The position numbers and the translations under genes were made by a program. Below are positions 34,546 through 42,412 of a stretch of 64,000 nucleotides of DNA, one piece after another (positions within the stretch are counted from its first letter, which is position 1; each line of letters begins with the position of its first letter). The notes beneath the pieces are model-generated. The model ran no database searches. It was given only the letters and a program-made list of their open reading frames with translations, and was not told the origin of the DNA. This DNA comes from Lachnospiraceae bacterium (GTDB lineage Bacteria > Bacillota > Clostridia > Lachnospirales > Lachnospiraceae): contig CAJTDN010000002.1 in assembly GCA_910574865.1 (NCBI GenBank), positions 248,001 through 312,000 on the forward strand, written 5' to 3'.

Positions 34546-34824
34546 TAGCGTCGGTGTACAAAAGGCAACACGGTCGATGAAGGACATATTTCCCCTCTTT
34601 CATCGTTACTTTCACTCCGCGTACGTCCTTGTACGCGTCGCTTAAGTGCCTTGAAAGAGGGGAAATATGCCTCTTCACGACTCTACGACCTCACCCATAG
34701 GGATTTCAAGGGTTTTCAAGGAAGATGAATGAGGCGTACAAGGACGTACGCCGATTGAAGATGACGCTGAAAACCCTTGAAATCACATGGGTTGAGGCGT
34801 GTTGCCTTCTGTACACCGACGCTA
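34546..34824. repeat. Family A cloverleaf-like repeat element (full length)
   Basis: A 279-bp element with 27-bp terminal inverted repeats beginning TAGCGTCGGTGTACA (one mismatch). Inside are two arms. Arm 1 is an 18-bp perfect stem (34585-34602 with 34652-34669) tipped by CGCGTAC-GTCCTT-GTACGCG (34618-34637). Arm 2 is a 17-bp perfect stem (34702-34718 with 34768-34784) tipped by GGCGTAC-AAGGAC-GTACGCC (34733-34752). The two 6-nt loops are perfectly complementary. Shortened copies lie at 54981-55047 and 40187-40201. It contains no credible ORF. Confidence 0.85.
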
Positions 34825-34944
34825 CATATGCCTTTTTGAATTTATTTTTGAGCAGTTCCCAATTTCCGTAAGCGTCAGGAGAAATCTTGTGAAAACTTTA
34901 CGATGAAATAATTGAAAAAGTGAGAAAAGGACGTTATAATGTGT

Positions 34945-35188
34945 ATGATACCAGGGTCAAAAGGTCATGCGTTCCACGCTTGCATGGAAAAGCATGACTT
35001 TGGAACCTGCAAAACACCGAAAAGAACTTCCTAAGAAATGAGCGGATTCGAGGTGTTTTAGGGCACTGAACGTCCAATGGACGTTCGTTTAGTGCCGACC
35101 ATAGCGGAGCGGAGACAACGAGAGCACGTAGTGCGGAGTAATCCGTGGGTATCATGGGGGCAAAACTTGTTTTGGCCCCAACATCATC
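34945..35188. repeat. Family B structured repeat, copy 2
   Basis: Opposite orientation to copies 1 and 3. Ends are ATGATACC and GGGTATCAT, followed by the tail hairpin GGGGCAAAAC...GTTTTGGCCCC and ACATCAT. Stems GTCATGC/GCATGAC and AAAACACC/GGTGTTTT are kept. It has an extra hairpin GGCACTGAACGTCC/GGACGTTCGTTTAGTGCC in the middle (about 35058-35097). It lies directly before the DUF5721 gene. The rest of the 34127-35243 gap holds a family A element, the right integrase site and no gene I can support. Confidence 0.85.
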
Positions 35189-35243
35189 ATGTGTATATGT
35201 CATGAAGAGAAATACGTGAATGTCTTACGATGGAGGAACTGCC

Positions 35244-35732
35244 ATGATTGCCTTAAAGCTTACCAGCCCTAAAAATTTCATGTCCCACCTTTTGTTATCA
35301 GAGACGTTCGACCATTTTTTATTAATCGAGGGGGAGATTACCACCTTCAACACGTTCCACATAGACGGTTACATGCAGAAGGAATTTTTTGAAAGTCCGG
35401 AAGGCCTGCCGGAATACTCACCTTGGAAACAGACAAGGGAATTCTGCCACTCCCTCATCAGGGGAAAGCGCACGCCGCTTGCTTTCAAATTTATTTTCAG
35501 CCTTTCCGCGGAAAATATCGCCCGGTTTATCGAGAGCGGCCATCTGGACTTCAAGCCCGATGACGTGCAGGGGCTCTACATGAACATCCGTTTTGACGAA
35601 AACGGCTTGAATTGCGTGACGGGAACATCGCTTAAGACGTTTTCCATGGACAAGTCGCTGGAAAAGGGTTGGGACGCGATGGTACAACGTTTTTTCACTA
35701 AAAAGGATATCGAGTATGACGTGGTTGCCTAA
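35244..35732 (+). CDS. DUF5721 family protein
   Basis: A 162-residue soluble protein starting MIALKLTSPKNFMSHLLL after GATGGAGGAACTGCC. It matches the Lachnospiraceae DUF5721 family in pattern: HIDGYMQKEFF, SPWKQTREFCHSLIRGKRTP, then GTSLKTFSMDKSLEKGWD near the C-terminus. Function is unknown; there is no signal peptide or membrane segment. It stands alone between a repeat element and a terminator. An in-frame ATG 24 bp upstream has no ribosome site. Confidence 0.8.
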   Translation: MIALKLTSPKNFMSHLLLSETFDHFLLIEGEITTFNTFHIDGYMQKEFFESPEGLPEYSPWKQTREFCHSLIRGKRTPLAFKFIFSLSAENIARFIESGHLDFKPDDVQGLYMNIRFDENGLNCVTGTSLKTFSMDKSLEKGWDAMVQRFFTKKDIEYDVVA

Positions 35733-35739
35733 GGCACAC

Positions 35740-35776
35740 GACGGGGCAGGTTCAAAGAACCCGCCCCGTCCTTATT
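35740..35776 (+). terminator. Terminator after the DUF5721 gene
   Basis: Stem GACGGGGCAGGTT/AACCCGCCCCGTC (one mismatch) with loop CAAAG, followed by CTTATTT. It begins 8 bp after the stop. Confidence 0.75.
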
Positions 35777-35805
35777 TCCATAATGCCTTGTCCCCATCAC
35801 GTTTC

Positions 35806-35848
35806 CGTACGGTCAGCGCGGTAGACGCGCTGACCTAACCGTACCATA
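35806..35848. repeat. Palindrome at the 3' side of htpG
   Basis: GTACGGTCAGCGCG, a short loop, then CGCGCTGACC-TA-ACCGTAC: a nearly perfect hairpin directly downstream of the minus-strand htpG stop. Similar sequence occurs at 8917-8950. No T-run follows. Confidence 0.6.
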
Positions 35849-35852
35849 ATCA

Positions 35853-38066
35853 TCACTTCGTCAACAGCATCATGATTTCATTGCTTCTCTGCACGAACGC
35901 CGTCATCTCCTCCGGTGCAAGTGGCTTGTGCGCCAACATCGCCAGGTCATACAACTGCTTGCAGATAATGGTCACGTTCTTGCTACGCTTGTGCTCCACG
36001 ACAAACTTCACCAACGGATGGTTCGCGTTCAGTATCAGCGTCGCCTTGCCGCCATACATGCCGTCCATGTTACCCATGCCATACATGCGCATCATCTCTT
36101 CCATCCTCCGGGATTCTTCGGAAAGCACCGCCATCGACGCCACGTTGTCGTCCTTTAAGTTCTCCACCTTCACGTCCAGCTTTTCATTGCCCAGCTCCTT
36201 GCGGAAAATCTCCACCAGGCTGTCCGTCTTCTTCTGGAAAGCCTCCTTGTCTTCCTCCGCCACGTCCGCCTTCATGGACTCGTGCACGTCGGAGTCAATG
36301 CGGCAGAACTTCACGTTCTCGTTCTTCTGCTCCAGGTAGCTGACAAACGGCGCGTCAATGTTGTGCGTCAGGATGACCGCGTCTTGTCCTTGTGCCTTAA
36401 ACATGTTGACATACTGGCTCTGCTGCTGCTCGTCCGTCACATAATAAATGGTCGTCTTCTCCGGCTCTTTTTCTTCCTCGTCCGCATCATCGCCATCCGC
36501 ATCCGCGCTTTCCACATCCGCGCTTTCCGTGACGTCACCCTCTTCCACGACCTCGGCCTCCACGCTCTCGCCGTCCTCGGTACGGGCACGTCCCGCCGCT
36601 TCTTCCACGGCATCCGCATTTTCGGCAGCCGCATCTCCCGCCGCGTCCTTAGCGCCATCGGTGGCCGCTTCGACTTCGGCCGCCGCGCTTTCCCCGCTTT
36701 CCGCCTTAGCCTCTTCCTTCTTGTCCGCGGCGATGCAATCCTCCAACGTCAAATACTTATGGTCAAGGTTTTTAAACAAAATGGATCCCTTGATCTTCTC
36801 GCCAAACTTCTCGTCCTTCAGGCAGCCGAACTTGATGAACGGATTGATGTCGTCCCAGTATTTTTCATAATTCTCCCGGTCGGTCTTGAACATCCCGTTC
36901 AACTTGTCGGCCACCTTCTTGGAAATATAATCGGCCACCTTGTTCACGAACCCGTCGTTTTGCAGCGCGCTACGCGACACGTTCAGCGGCAGGTCCGGAC
37001 AGTCGATGACGCCCTTTAACACCGTCAAAAACTCCGGAATCACTTCCTTGATGTTGTCCGCGATGAACACCTGGTTGTTGTACAGCTTGATTTTGCCTTC
37101 GATGGAGTCGTACTCCATGTTAATCTTCGGGAAGTACAAGATTCCCTTCAAATTAAACGGATAATCCATGTTCAGGTGAATCCAGAACAACGGCTCCTTA
37201 TAATCCATGAACACCTTGCGGTAAAACTCCAGATAATCGTCCTTCTCACACTCGCTCGGGTTCTTGCCCCACAGCGGATGCGTGTCGCTTAAGGAAACCG
37301 GGCGTTTCACGATCTTGGCCTTCTTCTTCGGCTCGCCTTCCTCGCCCTCCTTCGGCTCCTCGGTAATGTGCTCGACCACCTTGTCCGTCTCCAGCACGTC
37401 CGCCTCGTCAATCGTCTCGTACTCCTCCGGCGCGTTGGCCTTGGAGAGGAAAATCTCCACCGGCATGAAGGAGCAATATTTCTCCAATACTTCCCGCGCC
37501 CGGTACTCGTTGGCAAACTCCAAACTGTCCTCGTTGAGGAAAAGGGTAATCTCCGTACCCACGCCCTCCTTCGTGCCCTCGCCCATCTCGTACTCGGTGC
37601 CGCCGTTGCTCACCCAGTGCACCGCCGCCGCGTCCTTCTGGTAAGACAACGTGTCAATGTGCACCTCGTCGGCTACCATGAACGCAGAATAAAATCCCAG
37701 ACCGAAATGCCCGATCATCTCATCGTCCGTCGTCTTGTCCTTGTACTTCTCCAAAAACTGGGTCGCGCCGGAAAACGCGATGCGGGTAATGTACTCCTCG
37801 ACCTCGTCGGCCGTCATGCCAAGACCGTTGTCGATAAACTTGAGCGTCTTCTCCTCCGGGTTGACGATGACCTGAATCTTCGCCTTATAATCCACAGGCA
37901 TCTCGTACTCGCCCATCATGTCCAGTTTCTTCAGCTTGGTAATCGCGTCGCAACCGTTAGACACCATCTCACGCATGAAGATGTCGTGGTCCGAATACAC
38001 CCACTTCTTGATAATCGGGAAAATATTTTCACTGTCAATGGATAAACTGCCTTTTTTCAACACCAT
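35853..38066 (-). CDS. htpG: Hsp90-family chaperone HtpG with acidic insertion
   Basis: A 737-residue ATP-dependent chaperone starting MVLKKGSLSIDSENIF after GGAAGGAA. The GHKL ATPase domain shows MREMVSNGCDAITKLKKL, DNGLGMTADEV and HFGLGFYSAFMVAD. The middle domain has GILYFPKI and FVNKVADYISKKV. Between the middle and C-terminal domains (about residues 448-533) sits an Ala/Glu/Asp-rich low-complexity stretch not found in ordinary bacterial HtpG of about 620-630 residues. The C-terminal part ends in ANHPLVKFVVEHKRSK and PLAPEEMTAFVQR. Expression should be under HrcA through a perfect CIRCE element. Confidence 0.95.
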   Translation of the reverse strand: MVLKKGSLSIDSENIFPIIKKWVYSDHDIFMREMVSNGCDAITKLKKLDMMGEYEMPVDYKAKIQVIVNPEEKTLKFIDNGLGMTADEVEEYITRIAFSGATQFLEKYKDKTTDDEMIGHFGLGFYSAFMVADEVHIDTLSYQKDAAAVHWVSNGGTEYEMGEGTKEGVGTEITLFLNEDSLEFANEYRAREVLEKYCSFMPVEIFLSKANAPEEYETIDEADVLETDKVVEHITEEPKEGEEGEPKKKAKIVKRPVSLSDTHPLWGKNPSECEKDDYLEFYRKVFMDYKEPLFWIHLNMDYPFNLKGILYFPKINMEYDSIEGKIKLYNNQVFIADNIKEVIPEFLTVLKGVIDCPDLPLNVSRSALQNDGFVNKVADYISKKVADKLNGMFKTDRENYEKYWDDINPFIKFGCLKDEKFGEKIKGSILFKNLDHKYLTLEDCIAADKKEEAKAESGESAAAEVEAATDGAKDAAGDAAAENADAVEEAAGRARTEDGESVEAEVVEEGDVTESADVESADADGDDADEEEKEPEKTTIYYVTDEQQQSQYVNMFKAQGQDAVILTHNIDAPFVSYLEQKNENVKFCRIDSDVHESMKADVAEEDKEAFQKKTDSLVEIFRKELGNEKLDVKVENLKDDNVASMAVLSEESRRMEEMMRMYGMGNMDGMYGGKATLILNANHPLVKFVVEHKRSKNVTIICKQLYDLAMLAHKPLAPEEMTAFVQRSNEIMMLLTK

Positions 38067-38196
38067 TTCCTTCCACACTCCTTTTTTGAATTGATACCGG
38101 CACGGCCTGGCCGGCACTTCACATGCCGCGCGGATGCCGCTTGTTTTTTGCCTAATGGACATTCTAATACAATGCTTTCCAAATGTCAATACAAAA

Positions 38197-38223
38197 TTAG
38201 CACTCTTCTCGCAAGAGTGCTAA
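38197..38223 (-). promoter_or_regulatory. CIRCE operator (HrcA site) upstream of htpG
   Basis: TTAGCACTC-N9-GAGTGCTAA, a perfect match to the CIRCE consensus. On the minus strand it follows a candidate -10 TATAAA (38227-38232) with a TTGCGC-like -35 (38248-38253, 15-bp spacing), placing the operator at the transcription start. HrcA repression and heat induction of htpG are predicted. Confidence 0.95.
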
Positions 38224-38264
38224 TAATTTATAAAAACTTTATACATTGCGCAAAAATTACCAAC

Positions 38265-38315
38265 AAACAAGGTGCGAAGCCTTTGATAATTCCATAAAGA
38301 CTTCGCACCTTGTTT
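38265..38315 (-). terminator. Hairpin between the small gene and the htpG promoter
   Basis: A 15-bp perfect stem, AAACAAGGTGCGAAG/CTTCGCACCTTGTTT, with a 21-nt loop. On the minus strand it ends in CTTGTTTGTTG. It lies 25 bp after the stop of the 63-residue gene, so a terminator is likely. Confidence 0.55.
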
Positions 38316-38340
38316 GTCAGACGCTATTCAGCTGTGGTAA

Positions 38341-38532
38341 CTACTCCTTTATTTTGTCAATGTCTGTAAGGTTCACGCCCGATACATTAAGCAATGCTTT
38401 TATCGTCAAATATTCGTCTTTTAACTTGGCATAGGTCTCGGTCGCGTTTTCTTTCTTTGCCAATACCATGTACTCTTGAATCTTTTTGAAATCGTCAAGA
38501 GCTAGTTTTGTCACTTCAATTCCAGTTGGCAT
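38341..38532 (-). CDS. Small helical protein of unknown function
   Basis: A 63-residue protein, MPTGIEVTKLALDDFKKI with a C-terminus DLTDIDKIKE-like in character. The ribosome site TAGGTGATTAT precedes ATG. It is fully soluble and mostly helical, with a gene-like charge pattern. I do not recognise a family. It has its own downstream hairpin and lies upstream of the htpG promoter on the same strand. Confidence 0.6.
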   Translation of the reverse strand: MPTGIEVTKLALDDFKKIQEYMVLAKKENATETYAKLKDEYLTIKALLNVSGVNLTDIDKIKE

Positions 38533-38960
38533 ATAATCACCTACTTTCTGTAATCTGTACCGATTTCTACATTATTGATTTTATATTATTAATCATAACA
38601 GATTTATAAAAAGGTGTAAAGTCATACAAGCATAATTTGCCCCACTTAATTTTGTCTGATACCGAAATATAGACCTCGGTCAACATTTCCTTAATCTGTT
38701 TTTGTAAACTTATCCCTGCTTCTGTCTGTCCGTTGTGGCACACCCCGCCCTGCTCCAGCCCTTCCCGCCCCGGCTGCCCCTCATGGTTTTTCGCATAAAA
38801 AAGCAGTATAGCATAGCTACTATGCATTGTCAAGTAGCAATGACATAAAACAACTAGCACAAGTCGAAGCCAAACTCTTTGTTCATTCCTGGCAGGATTT
38901 TCACAATATTGTCATGAAAACTCTTTTCATTCCCTGTTTTGCCTAGAAACCCCACAAATA
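38533..38960. other. Gap with possible decayed coding sequence
   Basis: Short minus-strand frames (38567-38860 and 38854 onward) contain gene-like pieces such as SLQKQIKEMLTEVYISVSDK and FHDNIVKILPGMNKEF but no ribosome site, conserved domain or plausible start. They may be remnants of one broken gene. Nothing else is identifiable here. Confidence 0.3.
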
Positions 38961-38962
38961 AT

Positions 38963-38992
38963 TTGCAAATGTCAGAAAGAGTATGATATGAT
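38963..38992 (+). promoter_or_regulatory. Candidate promoter of the glycerate kinase gene
   Basis: TTGCAA at 38963-38968 and TATGAT at 38987-38992 with 18 bp between them. The start codon follows 55 bp later, with AGAAAGGAAAC as ribosome site. Confidence 0.5.
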
Positions 38993-39047
38993 ACTGTTAC
39001 AAACGGCAACATAAATAGATGACACGAACAGAAAGGAAACAACACAA

Positions 39048-40175
39048 ATGAAAGTAGTAATCGCGATTGACTCATTTAAGGGAAGCCTCTCCTCCATGGA
39101 GGGCGGCAACGCGGTAAAGGCCGGCATCCTGGCCGCCAGGCCGGACGCGCACGTCGTCGTAAAACCCCTGGCGGACGGGGGCGAAGGAACAACCGACGCG
39201 CTGACCGAGGGTCTGGGCGGCGAACGGATTGACCTTTCCGTGACCGGGCCTCTGGGCGAACCGGTGGACGCTTATTATGGGCTGCTTCCCTCGACAAACA
39301 CCGCCATCATGGAAATGGCGGCCGCCTCCGGCATCACCCTGCTGCCGGGCGGTGCGAAAGACCCGCTGCGCGCCTCCACCTACGGCGTGGGGGAGATGAT
39401 TGCGGACGCGGTTACCAGGGGATGCCGCGACTTCATTATCGGCATCGGCGGCAGCGCGACGAATGATGGCGGAATCGGGATGCTGAAAGCACTTGGATTT
39501 ACGTTCCTGGATGAAAACGGGAACGACGTGGGCGAAGGCGCCCAAGCCCTGGCCAAGGTTGACACCGTCCAGACACAAGGGCGGCTTCCCGAATTAAAAG
39601 AATGCCGATTTCGTATAGCATGCGATGTAATTAACCCCCTTTGCGGGGATGATGGAGCAACTTTTGTCTACGGACCGCAAAAGGGTGTCACCGACGACAT
39701 GAAACAGCCGCTCGACATGGCGATGGCACATTTTGCCGACGTGACCGCCACCGCCCTGGGCAAGGACTTGCGCGACGTACCCGGGACGGGGGCGGCAGGC
39801 GGCCTCGGCTTCGCCTTCCTAAGCTACTTGAACGCACGTCTCACGCCGGGGATCGACCTGATACTTGACGCGGTCAAATTGGAGGACGAACTCGCGGACG
39901 CCGACATCGTCGTGACCGGCGAGGGCCGGCTCGACTTCCAGACCGCCATGGGCAAGGCTCCCGTGGGCGTGGCAAGGCTCGCCAAAAAACACGGGGCGAA
40001 AGTCATCGCCTTCGCCGGCGGCGTGACGAAAGAAGCGCGCGCCTGCAACGGAGCCGGAATTGACGCCTTTTTCCCAGTCGTAAGAGGGGTCACCACCCTT
40101 GAGGAAGCCATGAATCCGGAGAACGCGAGAGCGAACGTGACGGACACGGCGGAGCAGGTATTCCGGCTGATGTAA
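39048..40175 (+). CDS. Glycerate kinase (GarK/GlxK family)
   Basis: A 375-residue kinase phosphorylating D-glycerate (the 2-phosphoglycerate-forming type is usual). Signatures are MKVVIAIDSFKGSLSSMEGG, VKPLADGGEGTTDALTEGLG, FIIGIGGSATNDGGIGML, and DIVVTGEGRLDFQTAMGKAP with GVARLAKKHGAKVIAFAGGV. Length is normal for the family. It is monocistronic, with its own promoter, and is followed by a solo end of a family A repeat. Confidence 0.95.
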   Translation: MKVVIAIDSFKGSLSSMEGGNAVKAGILAARPDAHVVVKPLADGGEGTTDALTEGLGGERIDLSVTGPLGEPVDAYYGLLPSTNTAIMEMAAASGITLLPGGAKDPLRASTYGVGEMIADAVTRGCRDFIIGIGGSATNDGGIGMLKALGFTFLDENGNDVGEGAQALAKVDTVQTQGRLPELKECRFRIACDVINPLCGDDGATFVYGPQKGVTDDMKQPLDMAMAHFADVTATALGKDLRDVPGTGAAGGLGFAFLSYLNARLTPGIDLILDAVKLEDELADADIVVTGEGRLDFQTAMGKAPVGVARLAKKHGAKVIAFAGGVTKEARACNGAGIDAFFPVVRGVTTLEEAMNPENARANVTDTAEQVFRLM

Positions 40176-40186
40176 GACCAGGATTT

Positions 40187-40201
40187 TAGCGTCGGTGTAC
40201 A
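40187..40201. repeat. Solo family A terminal repeat
   Basis: TAGCGTCGGTGTACA identical to the end of the full element at 34546-34824, 11 bp after the glycerate kinase stop. The matching right end is absent. Confidence 0.7.
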
Positions 40202-40337
40202 GACGCCCCATGTGGTATGATAAACATATGGAATAGTGGTGCCGGCTGTCGGAAATGGAGGAAACGTTTTTGCATTTCTTATTTTCGAGATGAAATCAGT
40301 TGCCAGAAAAAACGGGGAAACTCAAATGAATTTTAGG

Positions 40338-40366
40338 TTGACATGCAAAACATCTTGTGCTATGAT
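40338..40366 (+). promoter_or_regulatory. Promoter of the T-box/AspRS-gatCAB operon
   Basis: TTGACA (40338-40343), a 17-bp spacer and TATGAT (40361-40366): a near-consensus sigma-A promoter. Transcription should start at about 40373 and produce a leader of about 610 nt before the AspRS start codon. Confidence 0.85.
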
Positions 40367-40372
40367 TAAAAA

Positions 40373-40820
40373 CGTTTTAGCAAGGTAACGCATTACATTG
40401 ATCGTCACATTGGGCGTGGCACTTTGTGACAAATGCGGGTTTTCCTGCAAAACACAAGGCATCCGTAGCGATTCGGCCCTGGCCGGGTTGTCACGGACAT
40501 GACGGCAAAGGCTGGGAACAAGACTCTGGTTTTCAGAACCTGACAGGAAGTTGGCGTCACCGACTGAGAGCGCCGGACAGGGAAGGAAGTCAAGGGAACA
40601 CTTGGGAGCCGACCGGTTGAACCAAGGATTTCGAACGTAACGATGAATTTCGAAACATTCCGAGAAAGAAGTTGCGACGATTTCGAGAGTAGGCCGGTAC
40701 GTAGGGCACACGTTACGTGTAAAGAGTGGAATCCGAACGGGTTCAATGCGGGTGGTACCGCGGATATTATTTGATTAATTTCCGTCCCGGGATGCAAGTG
40801 CATCCCCGGGGCGTTTTTCT
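40373..40820 (+). promoter_or_regulatory. T-box riboswitch leader (probably tRNA-Asn sensing)
   Basis: The T-box sequence GGTGGTACCGCGG lies at 40751-40763, after GGAATCC...GGGTTC stems. It is followed by a terminator hairpin (CCCGGGATGCA/TGCATCCCCGGG, about 40781-40812) and the run TTTTTCTTTTTT. An uncharged tRNA would stabilise the antiterminator and switch on the operon. CTGAGAGCGCC at about 40565 resembles the AG-bulge part of Stem I. Several AAC triplets are specifier candidates (GGGAACAC, TTGAACC), but I could not fix the specifier loop. The leader is about 440 nt, longer than the usual 200-300. Confidence 0.9.
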
Positions 40821-40982
40821 TTTTTAAAACTTCCATCGGGAATGTACCTGCCTGGCTCGTGATGACGCGGCATTACAAACCGTTTGACATCGCGACGCCG
40901 CCAGAACGCCAAGACGTTCTTGAGCAAATGAAACGCGCGCCCCGCCGACATGGGCCGCGCCAAAAAGAAAGGGAGGACAACG

Positions 40983-42317
40983 ATGATGGAATATTTGACT
41001 GGAGTAAGGGCGAAAGAAGCACTGGAACTGAAAGATTTATTAAAGGAAAACATGCAGGGGCAAACCGTGAAGGTGAACGGGGCCGTGCACGCCATCCGCG
41101 ACATGGGAAACATCGCCTTCGTAATACTGAGGAAGCGCGACGGACTCCTCCAATGCATATTTGAGGAAGAAAAAACAAAATTTAGTTTGAAAGATTTGCG
41201 GGAAGCGTATACAATAGAGGTAATAGGGACATTGTCAAAAGCCTGCAAGGCACCGAATGGAATTGAAATCCGCCTCACGGAAATCAAAGTGTTAAGCGAA
41301 CCGGCAAACGCCTTGCCGCTCCCCATTTCCAAGTGGAAGCTGAAAACGTCTTTGGACGCGAAGCTCAATTACCGGCCCATTTCCTTGAGGAACTTAAGGG
41401 AACGCGCGAAGTTCAAGCTGCAGGAGGGCATCGTGCGGGGATTCCGCGACTTCCTCTACCAGGAAGGCTTCACGGAAATCCATACGCCGAAAATCGGGGC
41501 GAAAAGCGCCGAGGGCGGGGCGAACCTCTTCAAGCTGGACTATTTCCACCGGCCGGCCATTTTGCAGCAAAGCCCGCAGTTCTATAAGCAGATGATGGTC
41601 GGCGTGTACGACCGGGTGTTTGAGACGGCGCCGGTATTTCGGGCTGAAAAGCACAACACCAGGAGACATTTGAACGAGTACACGAGCCTGGACTTCGAGA
41701 TGGGCTATATCGACGGCTTCGAGGACGTCATGGCGATGGAAACCGGCTTCTTGCAGTACGCGATGAAGCTGCTTGAGACGGACTACGCGAAGGAACTGCA
41801 AATCCTGGGTGTCACATTGCCAAAGACGGACGAGATTCCCGCCGTGCGCTTCGATGAAATCAAACGCCTCGCCTCGGAAAAATACGGCCGCGCGATGAAG
41901 AACCCGTTCGATTTGGAACCGGAAGAGGAAATCCTGATCAGCCGCTACGCGAAGGAAGAATGGGACGCGGACTTCGTCTTCGTGACCCATTACCCGTCCA
42001 AGAAACGCCCGTTCTACGCGATGGACGATCCCAAAGACACAAGGTACACGTTAAGCTTCGACTTATTGTTCCGGGGAATGGAAATCACGACCGGCGGGCA
42101 GCGCATCCATGATTATCGGAAATTGCTGGAAAAGATGGAGGCGCGCGGCATGACCACGGAAGGCATGGAGCAATACTTAAGCGCGTTCAAGTACGGGATG
42201 CCGCCACACGGCGGGCTCGGCATCGGCATGGAACGCCTGACCATGAAGCTGGTCGGCGAGGACAACGTGCGGGAGACGACATTGTTCCCAAGAGACTTAA
42301 GCAGGCTGGAGCCGTAA
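40983..42317 (+). CDS. aspS: Archaeal-type aspartyl-tRNA synthetase (probably non-discriminating, Asp-tRNA(Asn))
   Basis: A 444-residue class IIb synthetase starting MMEYLTGVRAKEAL after GGGAGGACAACG. The N-terminal OB fold recognises the anticodon (GNIAFVILRKRDGLLQCIF). Class II motif 2 is FRAEKHNTRRHLNEYTSLDF and motif 3 is GGLGIGMERLTMKLVG. FVTHYPSKKRPFYAMDD is typical of archaeal-type AspRS. It lacks the large GAD insertion of bacterial AspRS. Followed by gatCAB in the same operon, it most likely charges Asp onto tRNA-Asn for amidation. An AsnRS cannot be fully excluded from motifs alone. Confidence 0.85.
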   Translation: MMEYLTGVRAKEALELKDLLKENMQGQTVKVNGAVHAIRDMGNIAFVILRKRDGLLQCIFEEEKTKFSLKDLREAYTIEVIGTLSKACKAPNGIEIRLTEIKVLSEPANALPLPISKWKLKTSLDAKLNYRPISLRNLRERAKFKLQEGIVRGFRDFLYQEGFTEIHTPKIGAKSAEGGANLFKLDYFHRPAILQQSPQFYKQMMVGVYDRVFETAPVFRAEKHNTRRHLNEYTSLDFEMGYIDGFEDVMAMETGFLQYAMKLLETDYAKELQILGVTLPKTDEIPAVRFDEIKRLASEKYGRAMKNPFDLEPEEEILISRYAKEEWDADFVFVTHYPSKKRPFYAMDDPKDTRYTLSFDLLFRGMEITTGGQRIHDYRKLLEKMEARGMTTEGMEQYLSAFKYGMPPHGGLGIGMERLTMKLVGEDNVRETTLFPRDLSRLEP

Positions 42318-42412
42318 TCCGCACCGCCATGAACAAAGAGTCCGGCTTGCCCGACTTTCGCGCCGGAACGCGGCATTGGCTCCACCTGAAAGAGAGGGAA
42401 GGGTGAATCAAG

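Noticed and set aside
38567-38860. 97-residue minus-strand frame
   Set aside because: No ribosome site, no recognised domain and a Cys/His-rich start; listed only as possible decayed coding sequence.
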